Assembly (NCBI RefSeq): GCF_900089755.1
Contig: NZ_FLOC01000005.1
Location: 121,011 to 185,010 of the forward strand
Source: Marinomonas aquimarina
GTDB taxonomy: Bacteria > Pseudomonadota > Gammaproteobacteria > Pseudomonadales > Marinomonadaceae
Length of the DNA: 64,000 nucleotides
Reading direction: 5' to 3'
The notes under the pieces are model-generated. The model searched no databases. It was given only the letters and a program-made list of their open reading frames with translations, and had not been told where the DNA came from. Positions 37,865 through 48,971 of the stretch are shown here, one piece after another. The number at the start of each line of letters is the position of its first letter. Position 1 is the first letter of the stretch. The translations under genes and the position numbers were made by a program.

Positions 37865-38463
37865 TAAGCGTGTTTTGTCTCATTGTTTTGCGCCCATTTT
37901 GGTGGGCGGTGATAACGTCCAACGACAGAACTCAATAGCAAAAATGCCAGTAAAGAATACAACAGACTCCAACTATCCAATACCAATACTGCAGCGCTTA
38001 GTACCCCTAAATCGGCGATTAGGGTAGTTCTGCTGGCATGGATATTAAAACGGCGCTCTAGATACACGGCCAGGATATTCAAGCCTCCTAAAGAGGCATT
38101 ATGGCGAAATAGGATGATCAAGCCAAAACCGACCAACATACCGCCTAAAATAGCTGAGGCAATCGGGTGAATATCGATGTGGATGTAGTGTCGGAAGACT
38201 TCGGAGAGTAGCGAGAGAATACTGACCGCAGCAAAGGTGCGAAAGGCAAACTCTTTACCCAAGGCACGCCAGGCCAAAATATAAAACGGTAGGTTTAACA
38301 CGAAAAACAATTGTCCGAAGGTTAAGCTGGTTAGCTTGAGTAGGATCATACCGATACCGGCGGTCCCACTGATTAACAATCCGACTGAGTTGAGCAGGTG
38401 TAGGCCAAGCGCCACGAGCATGCAGCCTTCTAGAATAGAAAGCCATTGGTGTGTGAGTTTCAT
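37864..38463 (-). CDS. YitT-family integral membrane protein
   Basis: About 199 residues with five or six hydrophobic helices and the family's G-rich turns (LLISGTAGIGMILL, GFGLIILFRHNASLGGLNIL). YitT/YqfU proteins are widespread membrane proteins of unknown role. The ATG at 38463 starts at MKLTHQW with GGGATC upstream; the frame continues up to 38520, adding 19 polar residues that look unrelated. Followed directly by the GNAT gene. Confidence 0.83.
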   Translation of the reverse strand: MKLTHQWLSILEGCMLVALGLHLLNSVGLLISGTAGIGMILLKLTSLTFGQLFFVLNLPFYILAWRALGKEFAFRTFAAVSILSLLSEVFRHYIHIDIHPIASAILGGMLVGFGLIILFRHNASLGGLNILAVYLERRFNIHASRTTLIADLGVLSAAVLVLDSWSLLYSLLAFLLLSSVVGRYHRPPKWAQNNETKHA

Positions 38464-38676
38464 AATGTGATCCCAAGCTATACGCTCACTTTTGGTGGAG
38501 CGCAGGTTAATAACGCGCACCTCTTGTGGAGGTGTTAACGCGGGGTTTGCACCGAGTTATGTGTTGCGATGCAGATTTTGTACCACCTATAAGGGCCGAT
38601 TATGCGAGATTTTCGTCACTTTTGCACCCTTTTCGAGACATTCACTGGCGATTCGCCTCAATACAGAGCAGCTATA

Positions 38677-38713
38677 AAAAAGCCCCAACCGGCAGGAGCC
38701 GATTGGGGCTTTT
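38677..38713 (-). terminator. Terminator of the ygiQ-like gene
   Basis: A 16-bp stem with one C-A mismatch (left arm AAAAGCCCCAACCGGC) and a 4-nt loop, 15 nt after the stop codon, ending on the minus strand in a T run. Confidence 0.82.
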
Positions 38714-38727
38714 AGTTTCTCTACCCA

Positions 38728-41097
38728 TTAACGAGTGCGGCGTGCAGGTGAGCCTTTACTCTTCGAGCGATTGGCGCCGCCCTTACCGGCTGGTTTCGAA
38801 CCTGCAGGACGGGGACTGGTTGGTCGATTTGCTCCAGCACCATTGCCGGATGCTTTATTCGATTTACGCTGATTACGCTCGTTCTCAGCGTTTTTCTCCA
38901 TGGTTGGGCGGTTGCTGGTATGAGATGCCCCGGTCTTCTGACCTGGCTTAGCCTTACTTGGACGACGTGGCGTACGCTGGTCTTTCTCTTCGTCCGGTAC
39001 CAACTGATGCTTCGCGTTACCAATCAGATCGGCACGGCCCATCACACGTAAGGTTTCACGCAGCGCTGGCCAGTTTTTCGGATCGTGGTAGCGCAAGAAG
39101 CCTTTTTGTACGGTACGCTCTTTGTAATCTTTTGGCGTGTGCACGTTTTCACTCTTGTACGTCACACCATGAAGCGGGTTCTTACCGGAGTGGTACATGG
39201 CCGTCGCTAATGACATCGGCGATGGGTAGAAGGTCTGTACCTGATCTGGTTTAAAGTCATTTTTCTTCAACCACACCGCAAGGTTCATCATATCCTCATC
39301 GCTGCTGCCTGGGTGCGCTGCGATAAAGTATGGGATCAAGTGTTGTTTCTTACCCGCTTCTTTGGAGAACTTATCAAACATCTTCTTAAAGCGGTCATAG
39401 GTGCCCATGCCCGGCTTCATCATCTTCGACAAGGTGCCCTCTTCCGAGTGCTCTGGCGCGATCTTTAATAAGCCACCAACATGGTAAGTCACCAACTCAC
39501 GTACATACTCAGGGTCTTCCACCGCCAAGTCATAACGCAAACCCGATGCAATCGATACCTTATGAATGCCTTCTACCGCACGAGCTTTACGATACAGCTC
39601 TGTGGTCGGGCTGTGATCGGTCTTAAGGTTCGAACAGATCGTCGGATAGACACACGATAACTTACGGCACGATGCTTGAATTTCATCGTCCTTACAGTTG
39701 AGGTGGTACATGTTCGAAGTCGGACCACCTAGGTCAGAAATATGGCCGGTAAACCCTGGTACCTTGCGCTTAATGTCTTCGATCTCGTTCAAGATCGACT
39801 CATGGGAGCGCGACTGAATCACGCGCCCTTCGTGTTCGGTGATGGAACAGAAAGTACAGCCGCCAAAACAACCACGCATGATATTGATCGAGGTTTTGAT
39901 CATATCGTAGGCCGGAATACGGGCTTTTTTATACTTTGGGTGCGGAATGCGCGCATAAGGTAAATCAAACACACCATCCATTTCCGGTGTTTCCAATGGG
40001 ATTGGTGGCGGATTGACCCAAATCTCTTTCTTGCCGTGTTTTTGAATCAAAGCACGGGCATTATGCGGATTCGACTCTAAGTGCAAAATACGCGAAGTGT
40101 GAGCGTACAACACAGGGTCTTTGGAGACTTTTTCAAACGATGGTAGACGGATATAAGTTTTCTCAGGGTCGAGTTTTTCCCCTTTGCGCAGCGGCGCCGG
40201 GATGACTCGAATCGGCATCACATCATCGTCTTTGTCTTCTTCACCGGTTTGGCACTTGCCCTCAGGAATGTACTCATAAGGGCTGTAGATTTGATCAACC
40301 TTACCTGGCCAGTCGACACGGGTAGAGTCAATTTCAGTGTAACCACCTGGCGGCAGATCACGAATAATGGTGGTACCCCGCACATTAACGATGTCGTCAA
40401 TACTCTTGCCATTGGCAATCGCATGGGTCACATCAATGATGGCACGCTCAGCGTTACCGTACAGCAGGATGTCGGCAGTCGAGTCCACCAACACTGAACG
40501 GCGCACTTCGTCACTCCAGTAATCGTACTGGGCAATACGACGTAGACTCGCCTCGATGCCACCAATCATTACAGGCACATCATGGTAGGCTTGCTTACAG
40601 CGCTGCGAGTATACGATGACAGCACGATCAGGTCGTTTACCGCCTTCGCCATAGGGCGTGTAAGCATCGTCATTACGTACTTTAAGATCCGCCGTGTAGC
40701 GGTTAATCATAGAGTCCATGTTCCCCGCCGTGACACCGAAATATAAATTCGGACGGCCAAGACGCATAAAGTCATCAGGGCTGCGCCAATCGGGCTGATC
40801 AATAATACCGACACGGAAACCTTGGGCTTCCAACACGCGCCCCATCACCGCCATACCAAAACTTGGATGGTCGACGTAAGCGTCGCCAGTGACAATAATG
40901 ACGTCACAGCTGTCCCAACCTAGGGCATCCATTTCTTCACGGCTAGTCGGTAAAAATGGCGCAACGCCATAACATTCTGCCCAGTAAGGCGAATAAGAGA
41001 AAATATCTGGAGCGGTTTTGTGTCGTTTGATCATATGAACTCTATCCCAAGCGATGATCGCTTGGGAGATTGGTGAATCTGGAAGCGTTGAGGTCAC
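38728..41097 (-). CDS. ygiQ: YgiQ-family radical SAM protein
   Basis: A 789-residue radical SAM enzyme. The N-terminal domain resembles E. coli YgiQ ([34 protein letters not shown]). The 4Fe-4S site CFGGCTFC (CxxxCxxC) is near residue 414. The core ends at about 680, followed by a roughly 100-residue Lys/Arg/Ser/Pro-rich tail that looks disordered and may bind nucleic acid. The reaction of this family is not established. It is monocistronic; a start at Met22 (MIKRHK) is also possible. Confidence 0.92.
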   Translation of the reverse strand: MTSTLPDSPISQAIIAWDRVHMIKRHKTAPDIFSYSPYWAECYGVAPFLPTSREEMDALGWDSCDVIIVTGDAYVDHPSFGMAVMGRVLEAQGFRVGIIDQPDWRSPDDFMRLGRPNLYFGVTAGNMDSMINRYTADLKVRNDDAYTPYGEGGKRPDRAVIVYSQRCKQAYHDVPVMIGGIEASLRRIAQYDYWSDEVRRSVLVDSTADILLYGNAERAIIDVTHAIANGKSIDDIVNVRGTTIIRDLPPGGYTEIDSTRVDWPGKVDQIYSPYEYIPEGKCQTGEEDKDDDVMPIRVIPAPLRKGEKLDPEKTYIRLPSFEKVSKDPVLYAHTSRILHLESNPHNARALIQKHGKKEIWVNPPPIPLETPEMDGVFDLPYARIPHPKYKKARIPAYDMIKTSINIMRGCFGGCTFCSITEHEGRVIQSRSHESILNEIEDIKRKVPGFTGHISDLGGPTSNMYHLNCKDDEIQASCRKLSCVYPTICSNLKTDHSPTTELYRKARAVEGIHKVSIASGLRYDLAVEDPEYVRELVTYHVGGLLKIAPEHSEEGTLSKMMKPGMGTYDRFKKMFDKFSKEAGKKQHLIPYFIAAHPGSSDEDMMNLAVWLKKNDFKPDQVQTFYPSPMSLATAMYHSGKNPLHGVTYKSENVHTPKDYKERTVQKGFLRYHDPKNWPALRETLRVMGRADLIGNAKHQLVPDEEKDQRTPRRPSKAKPGQKTGASHTSNRPTMEKNAENERNQRKSNKASGNGAGANRPTSPRPAGSKPAGKGGANRSKSKGSPARRTR

Positions 41098-41133
41098 TAT
41101 TATCCCAGAAAATTAGTCAGGTATATAGGGATA

Positions 41134-41775
41134 TTATTGACTGGTAATGCGCCACACCGTTTCTTCATAAAAGGTGCGATCTTCCCCTTGGTAGCGCTCA
41201 TCGACTTGCAGTAGATCCTCGCTCGCCACTTTTCGAATCCACTCGCCCCAAAGCTCGGTCACTTCAAAATCCAACACCGAGAACGGCGGCCCCATTTGAT
41301 CCCCATCGTAGCTCAAGGTAATCAATAGTAGAGAGGCTTGAGGTGATAAGCGCTGCTTGGTGTGCAAGACATATTCTTCACGCTTTTCTTCCGGCATGGC
41401 CACTAATGCGGCACGGTCGTAACAAGCATCAAAGCCAGTTTCTTCAAAATCGAAGTAGTCGCCTTCGATGATACGCAAAGGTAGATCATTGGCCGTGTGG
41501 ATTTTGAGGCTGCCCACATGCTCAGTGTGATAGGTTAAATCGTTATCACCGAAAAACTCCACTACCGCCATTGGCGACAGCTCCACACCCGTTACGTTAT
41601 AGCCTTGATTAGCCAACCACAATAAATCCGCTGATTTGCCACACAAAGGCACCAGCACTTTGGCACCACGGGCCACTTGGGGCCAGTATTGTACCAACCA
41701 TGGATTCACTTCATCGCGATGGAAGCCAATGCGTCCAGACTGCCAGCGCTCTAACCAAAATTCATTTGTAACCAC
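41134..41775 (-). CDS. tpm: Thiopurine S-methyltransferase (bacterial Tpm)
   Basis: SAM-dependent methyltransferase, about 213 residues. In bacteria it methylates selenite, tellurite or thiopurines. Signatures: EFWLERWQSGRIGFH at the N-terminus, VLVPLCGKSADLLWLANQGYNVTGVELS (SAM motif I region), and CYDRAALVAMPEE. The frame has no good ATG: GTG at 41775 lies 5 nt after GAGG and gives MVTNEFWLERW; another GTG at 41781 is too close to the ribosome site. The start is therefore tentative. Confidence 0.92.
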   Translation of the reverse strand: MVTNEFWLERWQSGRIGFHRDEVNPWLVQYWPQVARGAKVLVPLCGKSADLLWLANQGYNVTGVELSPMAVVEFFGDNDLTYHTEHVGSLKIHTANDLPLRIIEGDYFDFEETGFDACYDRAALVAMPEEKREEYVLHTKQRLSPQASLLLITLSYDGDQMGPPFSVLDFEVTELWGEWIRKVASEDLLQVDERYQGEDRTFYEETVWRITSQ

Positions 41776-41879
41776 GTGCACCTCTAGGATGTGTTAACAT
41801 TTTGCTTAATACGTTGGATAACACCATTGTATAAAAAGCTTATACCAATAACATGACAGCAAATATGCAGAATAAATCC

Positions 41880-42065
41880 ATGTCATTAGATTCCGCTCCA
41901 GACCATATCAAGCTAGCCGTCGATTTGATCGCCCTGCTAGAAGAGAATGAAATCCCGAACGATACTGCCATTGCAGCCTTAAAAATTGTCTTACAAGACT
42001 ACCAACAAAAAGCCGCTAGCTCGCCTCATACGACGGCCGCTCCGCCATCATCGACGGCGGATTAA
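41880..42065 (+). CDS. ybaM: YbaM-family small protein (DUF2496)
   Basis: A 61-residue conserved protein of unknown function. The first 43 residues ([37 protein letters not shown]) align closely with E. coli YbaM ([20 protein letters not shown]). The tail is Ala/Ser/Pro/Thr-rich. The ATG at 41880 matches the E. coli start; ATGs at 41853 and 41865 are in frame, and none has a convincing ribosome site. The last 50 nt overlap the convergent hydratase-family gene. Confidence 0.82.
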   Translation: MSLDSAPDHIKLAVDLIALLEENEIPNDTAIAALKIVLQDYQQKAASSPHTTAAPPSSTAD

Positions 42066-43134
42066 AAAACGTCGCCAAAGGCTGTTTGGCGGCCTCAATC
42101 ACAGAGTGATGCTGCCAAATAGGTGCTTGATCCTTATCCACTAATAGGGCTCTCACCCCTTCACAGAAATCACCATGCACACTGATATTGACCGATAAAA
42201 TGGTTTCTCGTTCAAACACCGCCGCTAAACTCTGTCCTTTCCCCCAGTTTAGCTGCTCTAGAATCAAACAGGCAGATAAAGGACTCCCTTTTAGGAAATT
42301 ATGACGCGCCGCCATTAGGGTTGGGCTGTCATTATCAAAGTGCTTAAACGAGTGGTAGATATTGACGATGTCGCCACTCATAAGCTTTTCCAGCTCTTTC
42401 TCATGGGCGATCAGTTCAGGTTTTAACAACGGCAAGTCATCTGACAAAGTAAAGCCATGCAACACACGCTCAATATGCTGCGCCACATGCTCATGACTGT
42501 TGTCTTCCAAGGTACCTGCGGCCAACTGATCCAGCAGCTCTTGATAGGCTTCATCGCAAATATAATGAGTGGCCAGCCCCAGCTCACAGGCGTCTGTGGC
42601 ATTGACTTGGTAAGCCGTTAAAGCAAGAAAGCGGGCGAAATGTTCAGGCAGCTGATTAAGAAAGTAGCTGGCCCCGACATCTGGATACAGGCCAATCTTG
42701 ATTTCCGGCATCGCTAGGCGACTGGAGGGCATCACCAAACGATAGCGTGCTCCCATAAAGAGCCCCATACCACCGCCCATCACATAACCGTGGCCCCAGC
42801 AAATAATGGGCTTACGATACTCTTGAATCAGTTGGTCTAATTGATATTCGTGGCCAAAATAGTGCTGACTAAAGGCGCCTTGGTCCCCTTGTTCGGCAAT
42901 GGCGCGATAGACATCGACCACATTACCGCCGGCACAGAAAGCTTTTTCGCCCTCCCCTTCCAGCAAAACAGCGACAATATAAGGATCGTCTTGCCAAGCC
43001 TGCAACTGTTGTTGCATGGTTTTAATCATGTCTAACGACAAGGCATTTAGAGTTCTGGCTGAATTCAGCCGAATGCGACCCAGCTTAAAATGGCTGGCAA
43101 AAGGCAGAGATGAGAATTCCACCGAGTGAGACAT
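42016..43134 (-). CDS. 3-hydroxyisobutyryl-CoA hydrolase-like enoyl-CoA hydratase-family enzyme
   Basis: A 372-residue crotonase-fold protein of the ECH_2 group. The oxyanion-hole strands are seen in [14 protein letters not shown] and [44 protein letters not shown] contains the conserved Glu and Asp used by 3-hydroxyisobutyryl-CoA hydrolase in valine breakdown. The extended C-terminal part (about 250-372) distinguishes it from plain hydratases. No other valine-degradation gene adjoins. It overlaps ybaM tail to tail by 50 nt. Confidence 0.87.
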   Translation of the reverse strand: MSHSVEFSSLPFASHFKLGRIRLNSARTLNALSLDMIKTMQQQLQAWQDDPYIVAVLLEGEGEKAFCAGGNVVDVYRAIAEQGDQGAFSQHYFGHEYQLDQLIQEYRKPIICWGHGYVMGGGMGLFMGARYRLVMPSSRLAMPEIKIGLYPDVGASYFLNQLPEHFARFLALTAYQVNATDACELGLATHYICDEAYQELLDQLAAGTLEDNSHEHVAQHIERVLHGFTLSDDLPLLKPELIAHEKELEKLMSGDIVNIYHSFKHFDNDSPTLMAARHNFLKGSPLSACLILEQLNWGKGQSLAAVFERETILSVNISVHGDFCEGVRALLVDKDQAPIWQHHSVIEAAKQPLATFFNPPSMMAERPSYEAS

Positions 43135-43244
43135 AAGCGCTCCGTTATTATTTTTCTTGGTCTATTTCGTCCTATTGTTGTTTCAAAGTAGCGGAACTGG
43201 GCGAGCGGAACAATAGTTTTAAGACTAATGTCGAGCAGAGGCAA

Positions 43245-43280
43245 AAAAGCCCCGTTTGATGTCACTCAAACGGGGCTTTT
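43245..43280. terminator. Bidirectional terminator of der
   Basis: A perfect 15-bp stem (AAAAGCCCCGTTTGA and its complement) with loop TGTCAC, 21 nt past the der stop codon on the minus strand. Confidence 0.88.
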
Positions 43281-43301
43281 GAAAAGAACCAATCACCTGA
43301 C

Positions 43302-44639
43302 TTAGCGCTTCGGCGCAAAAGGGTTATCAGACGACTTAAATTCAAACGAAATCGGCGTACCTGTAATGTTCAATACGGTACGGAATTTGTTCTCGAGGTA
43401 ACGTTTGTAACTGCCTGGCAAAGCATCCGTCTGGTTACCGTGTACCACAATACGCGGTGGGTTAGAGCCACCTTGGTGGGCGTAACGTAGTTTGATACGA
43501 CGACCTCTGACCATTGGCGGCTGGTGCTCGGCTACCGCATCTTCCAAAATACGCGTTAGACGGTTCGTTGACCACTTAGCGTAACAAGACTCGTAAGTCT
43601 CTTCGATGGTGTCATACAGGTCACCCACACCGGTACCGTGTAGCGCTGAGATGTAATGCACCTTAGCGTAGGGTACGAAGCCAAGGCGACGCTCGACTTC
43701 CTTCTTAATGTGCTCACGATCCTCTTTCTTCAAGCCATCCCACTTGTTGATGGCAATCACCAAACCACGGCCCGCGTCTAGAACGTAACCAATCATGTGC
43801 AGGTCTTGCTCTACCAGGTCTTCATGGGAGTCGATCACACAGATTACCACGTTAGCGTCTTGGATCGCCTGCAAAGTTTTAACGATGGAGAACTTCTCAA
43901 CCGCTTCCTTAACATGCTTACGACGACGCACACCTGCAGTATCGATTAGGGTGTAATCTTTGTCATGGCGTTTGTACGGAATGTAGACACTGTCACGCGT
44001 CGTTCCCGGCATGTCATACACCACCACACGCTCTTCACCCAGCATGCGGTTCACCAGTGTTGATTTGCCAACGTTAGGACGACCTACCACACCGATACGA
44101 ATACCTTTGGCATTAAACTCGATCTGATCGCGCATTTCCGCGATACGTTCTGCGAAAGGCAGCATAACCGTATCGATCAGTGAACGAACACCTTTGCCAT
44201 GGGCCGCAGCCAATGGGTAAAGTTCGCCCATGCCCAATGCGTAGAAGTCTGCTAGTGCGATGTCTTCATTGATACCATCGGTTTTGTTGACCACTAGGTA
44301 AACCGGCTTTTCAGAACGGCGTAGGTGATTGGCAATCATTTCGTCGGCAGGGTTCAGACCATGACGACCGTCCACTAGGAATAGCACCACATCCGCTTCT
44401 TCAATCGCAAGCAACGACTGACGCGCCATATGCTCATCAATACCCTGCTCATCACCACTGATACCACCCGTATCAATAACAATAAATTCGTGTTCCCCTG
44501 CTTTACCGTCACCGTATTTTCGGTCACGCGTCAGGCCAGGATAGTCCGCTACCAACGCATCACGTGAGCGTGTCAGCTGGTTAAACAGGGTAGATTTTCC
44601 AACATTGGGTCGACCGACCAATGCAATAACTGGGATCAT
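43302..44639 (-). CDS. der: GTPase Der (EngA)
   Basis: Essential ribosome-assembly GTPase (50S maturation) with two tandem G domains and a C-terminal KH-like domain. In 445 residues both P-loops read GRPNVGKST (about 8-16 and 186-194); switch II DTGG and DTAG, and specificity motifs NKTD and NKWD, are present. The C-terminus from about 355 ([18 protein letters not shown]) is the KH-like domain. It lies downstream of bamB as in most gammaproteobacteria. Confidence 0.98.
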   Translation of the reverse strand: MIPVIALVGRPNVGKSTLFNQLTRSRDALVADYPGLTRDRKYGDGKAGEHEFIVIDTGGISGDEQGIDEHMARQSLLAIEEADVVLFLVDGRHGLNPADEMIANHLRRSEKPVYLVVNKTDGINEDIALADFYALGMGELYPLAAAHGKGVRSLIDTVMLPFAERIAEMRDQIEFNAKGIRIGVVGRPNVGKSTLVNRMLGEERVVVYDMPGTTRDSVYIPYKRHDKDYTLIDTAGVRRRKHVKEAVEKFSIVKTLQAIQDANVVICVIDSHEDLVEQDLHMIGYVLDAGRGLVIAINKWDGLKKEDREHIKKEVERRLGFVPYAKVHYISALHGTGVGDLYDTIEETYESCYAKWSTNRLTRILEDAVAEHQPPMVRGRRIKLRYAHQGGSNPPRIVVHGNQTDALPGSYKRYLENKFRTVLNITGTPISFEFKSSDNPFAPKR

Positions 44640-44665
44640 TTTTTCAACCTATAAAAATACAAAGT

Positions 44666-44694
44666 GGCTGCTACGCCTTTTGAGCGAAGCAGCC
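44666..44694 (-). terminator. Possible attenuator between bamB and der
   Basis: A GC-rich hairpin (GGCTGCT / AGCAGCC plus an inner GCGC-type pairing) in the 97-nt gap between bamB and der, followed on the minus strand by ACTTTGTATTTTT. It may trim transcription into der or punctuate the operon. Confidence 0.5.
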
Positions 44695-44736
44695 TCTTCA
44701 AAAATTGCTTTGAGCTTTCGCTCTAGACAACGTCTA

Positions 44737-45867
44737 CTACCAATAGTGTAAAGCTGTCACATTTGCAGTTGGCGTAAGTATAAACAATTGTTCATCATTC
44801 GACACCATGCGACTGCCAGCCGGACGACGAGAATCGGCTAAGGTCCAAGCCTCTGCCTCTCCAGTGGAGCGATTCAGCAAGTGGATCCAGCCGCCGCGGT
44901 CCAACACCGCTACATAATCTTTATAAAAAACCGGTGATGCTAGATCACGATCTTTTAAGCTATCGTTTTCCCACAGGGTTGAGCCGTTACGTGCATTTAA
45001 GCTGTGCACTACGTTATTTTGATCAATCACCGCTAACTCGCTGCCATTGACCGCAACCCCTACCGCACTGGAAATACTACGCTGCCAAACAGGACGACCG
45101 GTTTGCAGTGCAAGCGCCGTCACCGTGCCGTTGTAAGCCACGGAATAAAGCAGGCCATTGCTCACGACAAAGCGACCACGAATATCAGAAAGGCGTTCAA
45201 TTTCATAACGACCTTCCGGTTTGCCGACTGCATATTCCCAAATCTGGTCGCCCGTTTGCAGGTTGTAAGCTTTCACTTTACCCGTAGCAAAACCAGCAAT
45301 GACTTTGCCATCGGCAATCACCGGCGCCGTGTTGCCACGCACTGTCAAGGCAGGCAAATCTTCTTTGTCGCGCCACAGGGTATTGCCCGTCTCTGCGTCC
45401 ATCACTGTTAGCCAACCGTCGCCGGTTAAGACGGCCACACGGCCTTGACCGTTACCCGTTTCTGATAAAATTTCAGAGGTTAACGATTTCGTCCACAGCA
45501 CTTTCGACTCGGCTAAGGAAACTGCGACTAACTCGCCATCGTAGGTACCAAAGAAGACGTCATCACCGTAGCGAGAAACGCCGGCACTTGGACGAAAGCC
45601 TGTTGCAACGTGAACGATTTGACCACCGGAAGACTGCTCTAGCTCGTAGACATCACCACGATTGGTGACTAGCGCTAAGGTGTCGCCTTGGGCAACCATG
45701 TTGTAGGTTTCCGTTTGCTCGCCCGCTTGGCCGTTGACCTTGGTACGCCAATGAGCATCGAAGTACACTTGCTGATCAATACCCGCTGGCGGCGGTAACA
45801 ATCGAGTTGAACAACCCTGTAGTAATGCAGCACTGACAACGGCTGCCGCGATCATTGGCTTCCACAT
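44737..45867 (-). CDS. bamB: Outer-membrane assembly lipoprotein BamB
   Basis: Lipoprotein of the BAM complex that inserts beta-barrel proteins; it supports BamA. The 376 residues start with a lipoprotein signal ending in the lipobox LLQG-Cys (acylated Cys at about 19). The rest is an eight-bladed PQQ-like beta-propeller with repeated W-x-x-x and TG-type blade motifs (VLWTKSL, NTLWRDK, QIWEYAV, PVWQRSI, TLWENDS). It is in the conserved bamB-der order, 6 nt after yfgM. Confidence 0.96.
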   Translation of the reverse strand: MWKPMIAAAVVSAALLQGCSTRLLPPPAGIDQQVYFDAHWRTKVNGQAGEQTETYNMVAQGDTLALVTNRGDVYELEQSSGGQIVHVATGFRPSAGVSRYGDDVFFGTYDGELVAVSLAESKVLWTKSLTSEILSETGNGQGRVAVLTGDGWLTVMDAETGNTLWRDKEDLPALTVRGNTAPVIADGKVIAGFATGKVKAYNLQTGDQIWEYAVGKPEGRYEIERLSDIRGRFVVSNGLLYSVAYNGTVTALALQTGRPVWQRSISSAVGVAVNGSELAVIDQNNVVHSLNARNGSTLWENDSLKDRDLASPVFYKDYVAVLDRGGWIHLLNRSTGEAEAWTLADSRRPAGSRMVSNDEQLFILTPTANVTALHYW

Positions 45868-45873
45868 AGTTAA

Positions 45874-46515
45874 CTAGCCCTTCACCAGATCTTTTAGTTT
45901 GATCTCTAATAGAGGGTGCTGTGCACCTTCGCCCATGGCTGCCGAGGCACTTTCGTAGGCTTCACGAGCTTGGTCTCGCTTGCCCTGCGCTAACAGAATG
46001 TCACCGCGTAACTCTTCAACCTGACCAGCAAACTCTGACTGTTGTACCGCATTCAATGTTGCAAGTGCTGAATCGTATTGTTCTTGCTCAGCTTGTAAGC
46101 GAGCGATACGAATATTCGCCACCGCATCAAACGCCGCATCTTCGGACTGTTCAACCACGGTCGATAGTGCCGTCACAGCAGCATCGTAATTGCCTGCTTG
46201 GGCATCGATACGCGCCACGAACAGCTGACTAAACATGGCATAGCCTGTGTCATCGTAATCGTCCGCTAATTGCTGAGCGATAAAACGTACCGTTTTCTGG
46301 TTTTCTTCCTTATCCAGATCTGACGCTGCTTCGGTCAGATTTTGGTACAGCGAAGAGGCTTCCGCTAGATGGTTAGCTTGGCTGGTCTGCCATGCTTGGA
46401 AACCAAAGTAGCCACCGACACCGACAGCTACCGCTAATACCAGAGAGGTACCGTTTTTCTTCCACCACGCTTTAAACGCTTCGATTTGTTCTTCTTCAGT
46501 TTTTACTTCAGACAC
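45874..46515 (-). CDS. yfgM: YfgM, ancillary SecYEG translocon TPR protein
   Basis: A 213-residue single-pass inner-membrane protein: short cytoplasmic N-terminus, membrane helix at about 22-40 (GTSLVLAVAVGVGGYFGF) and a periplasmic TPR-like domain. In E. coli YfgM associates with SecYEG and PpiD and helps hand over secreted proteins. Position between hisS and bamB is conserved. Confidence 0.93.
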   Translation of the reverse strand: MSEVKTEEEQIEAFKAWWKKNGTSLVLAVAVGVGGYFGFQAWQTSQANHLAEASSLYQNLTEAASDLDKEENQKTVRFIAQQLADDYDDTGYAMFSQLFVARIDAQAGNYDAAVTALSTVVEQSEDAAFDAVANIRIARLQAEQEQYDSALATLNAVQQSEFAGQVEELRGDILLAQGKRDQAREAYESASAAMGEGAQHPLLEIKLKDLVKG

Positions 46516-46558
46516 ACTGTGTTCCTCATAATCCTATTGCGAACGGCTGTGCTCAATA

Positions 46559-47839
46559 TTAACCGTTAAGCTTTTCCAACAAGCTTGCGACCAGCGCATC
46601 ATTTGCGCAAGACGTCTGTTCACCTGTCTGCATGTCTTTTACTTGTACCACGCCTTCTGCGACTTCCGTTTCACCTAGAATGAGGGTAAAACGTGCGCCA
46701 GATTTATCGGCTTTCTTCATTTGGTTCTTGAAGTTACCACCACCACAATGACGTAGCACGGTCCAGCCTTGACCAGCATTACGCAGAGCTTCGGCCACAA
46801 CAAATGATTGAAGTTCCGCTGCGTCACCAAAGCTCACCACAAAAATGTCAGTCGTGTCTTTGGCTTCTGCTGGGATCAACTCTAACGTTTCCAGCAACAG
46901 TACGAGACGCTCAACGCCCATAGCAAAGCCCACTGCAGGAGTGGCACGGCCACCGAGTTGTTCAACCAGACCATCGTAACGACCACCGGCACAAACCGTC
47001 GCCTGAGCACCTAAGTGAGACGTCACCCACTCAAATACCGTTTTACCGTAGTAGTCCAAACCACGAACTAGTTTACGGTTGATCACGAATGGCACATCGT
47101 TGGCTTTCAAGATCGCTTGTAAACGCTCAAAGTGCTGTTGCGATTCTTCATCAATGAAGTCTTCAAGGCTTGGCGCATTGGCCAACACTTTCTGCGTTGC
47201 TTCATCTTTCGAATCCAAAATACGCAGTGGGTTGGTTGAAAGACGACGCTGACTGTCTTCGTCTAGCTGATCTTTAAATTCGGTTAGGTATTCTACCAAT
47301 GCCGCTTTAAAGGCTTCACGGGCAGCCGCCACACCGATGGTGTTTAGCTGCAGTTCAACGTGTTCTAGCAGGCCAAGTTTTTTCCATAGACGCGCGCTTA
47401 AAATAATCAGCTCAGCGTCAATATCAGGGGTCGACATACCGAATGATTCGACACCGATTTGGTGGAATTGACGGTAACGGCCTTTTTGTGGGCGCTCGTA
47501 ACGGAACATCGGACCAACATACCAAAGGCGCTGAGTTTGATTGAACAGTAAGCCCGCTTGATCGGCTGCACGAACACAGCTTGCGGTACCTTCAGGACGT
47601 AGGGTTAGGGACTCACCATTACGATCATCAAAGGTGTACATTTCTTTTTCAACAATGTCCGTTGTTTCACCCACGCCACGTTTGAACAATTCTGTATGTT
47701 CAACGATTGGGAAACGGATCTGTTGATAACCGTAGCCACTAACCACTTCAGTAACTGTTTTTTCTAGGTACTGCCAAACTGATGATTGGCCCGGCAGAAT
47801 GTCATTCATTCCGCGAATTGCTTGTACTTTACGACCCAC
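46559..47839 (-). CDS. hisS: Histidine-tRNA ligase
   Basis: Class II synthetase that charges tRNA-His. The 426 residues show class II motif 1 around [17 protein letters not shown], motif 2 in [12 protein letters not shown] and [21 protein letters not shown], the histidine A-motif [13 protein letters not shown], motif 3 [10 protein letters not shown], and a C-terminal anticodon-binding domain. It starts 11 nt after ispG. Confidence 0.98.
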   Translation of the reverse strand: MGRKVQAIRGMNDILPGQSSVWQYLEKTVTEVVSGYGYQQIRFPIVEHTELFKRGVGETTDIVEKEMYTFDDRNGESLTLRPEGTASCVRAADQAGLLFNQTQRLWYVGPMFRYERPQKGRYRQFHQIGVESFGMSTPDIDAELIILSARLWKKLGLLEHVELQLNTIGVAAAREAFKAALVEYLTEFKDQLDEDSQRRLSTNPLRILDSKDEATQKVLANAPSLEDFIDEESQQHFERLQAILKANDVPFVINRKLVRGLDYYGKTVFEWVTSHLGAQATVCAGGRYDGLVEQLGGRATPAVGFAMGVERLVLLLETLELIPAEAKDTTDIFVVSFGDAAELQSFVVAEALRNAGQGWTVLRHCGGGNFKNQMKKADKSGARFTLILGETEVAEGVVQVKDMQTGEQTSCANDALVASLLEKLNG

Positions 47840-47850
47840 TATTCGTGCCC

Positions 47851-48963
47851 TTATGACTTAGCGATAAGATTGGATTCTTCTTTCTCTTTGGCATCTGCTT
47901 TTTCTCGAATCATTCGTTCAAGATCGTCTACCAAAGTTTCATTTTTAACTTTTGTGTTGGGCTTACCGTCTAGGTAAACCAAGTTATTTGGTGAGCCACC
48001 GGCTAGACCAAGATCCGCTTCTTTAGCTTCACCTGGACCATTGACGACACAGCCAATCACGGCCACGTCCATCGACACCTTGATGTCTTCTAGGCGCTCT
48101 TCTAACTCATTCATGGTTTTGACCACGTCAAAGTTCTGACGCGAGCAACTTGGGCAGGCAATAAAATTGATGCCACGGTTACGCAATTTCAAACTGCGTA
48201 GCATATCCCAACCGACTTTTACCTCTTGTACCGGATCCGCCGCCAACGACACTCGCAAGGTGTCGCCAATGCCATCCATTAATAGCAAACCAAGACCGAT
48301 CGAGGATTTCACTGTACCAGAACGTAAGCCACCGGCTTCGGTGATCCCCAAATGCAGCGGGTTATCAATTTGCGAGGCAATTTTACGGTAAGCGTCCACC
48401 GTCATGAAGATATCAGAGGCTTTTAAGCTCAACTTAAACTCTTGGAAGTCGAGCGCATCAAAGTACTCAATTTGACGGAAGGCCGACTCTACTAGAGCGT
48501 CAGGTGTTGGCTCGCCATACTTTTTCTGTAGATCTTTTTCCAGAGAACCCGCGTTCACACCGATGCGAATCGGGATATTCTTGTCGCGTGCGCAATCCAC
48601 CACAGCACGAACACGGTCTTTGTTACCGATGTTGCCGGGGTTAATACGCAAACAATCGACGCCATATTCAGCGACTTTCAAAGCGATTTTATAGTCAAAG
48701 TGAATGTCTGCTACCAATGGCACAGATACCTGCTCACGGATCGCCTTAAAAGCTTCCGCTGCGTCCATAGAAGGCACAGATACGCGAACAATGTCCGCGC
48801 CAGCATCTTGGATCGCACGAATTTGCGCAACCGTAGCCGCCACATCACAGGTTTCTGTGTTGGTCATACTTTGCACACTGATTGGGGCACCACCACCAAC
48901 CGGCACATTGCCCACCATGATTTGACGTGATTGACGGCGTTTAATAGGTGATTCGAAATGCAT
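47851..48963 (-). CDS. ispG: 4-hydroxy-3-methylbut-2-enyl diphosphate synthase (IspG/GcpE)
   Basis: 4Fe-4S enzyme of the MEP isoprenoid pathway converting MEcPP to HMBPP. The 370 residues have the TIM-barrel N-domain ([19 protein letters not shown] onward) and the cluster ligands Cys in [10 protein letters not shown] and [16 protein letters not shown]. It depends on Fe-S assembly, for which the suf operon is about 5 kb away. It lies 8 nt downstream of rodZ. Confidence 0.98.
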   Translation of the reverse strand: MHFESPIKRRQSRQIMVGNVPVGGGAPISVQSMTNTETCDVAATVAQIRAIQDAGADIVRVSVPSMDAAEAFKAIREQVSVPLVADIHFDYKIALKVAEYGVDCLRINPGNIGNKDRVRAVVDCARDKNIPIRIGVNAGSLEKDLQKKYGEPTPDALVESAFRQIEYFDALDFQEFKLSLKASDIFMTVDAYRKIASQIDNPLHLGITEAGGLRSGTVKSSIGLGLLLMDGIGDTLRVSLAADPVQEVKVGWDMLRSLKLRNRGINFIACPSCSRQNFDVVKTMNELEERLEDIKVSMDVAVIGCVVNGPGEAKEADLGLAGGSPNNLVYLDGKPNTKVKNETLVDDLERMIREKADAKEKEESNLIAKS

Positions 48964-48971
48964 GTTTCTCT

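Noticed and set aside
38464..38520. Longer N-terminus for the YitT-family protein
   Set aside because: The added residues are polar and unrelated to the family; the ATG at 38463 starts right before the first membrane helix.
40249..40497. Antisense open frames inside ygiQ, uvrB, trxB, suf and other genes
   Set aside because: They are mirror frames of strongly conserved coding sequence.
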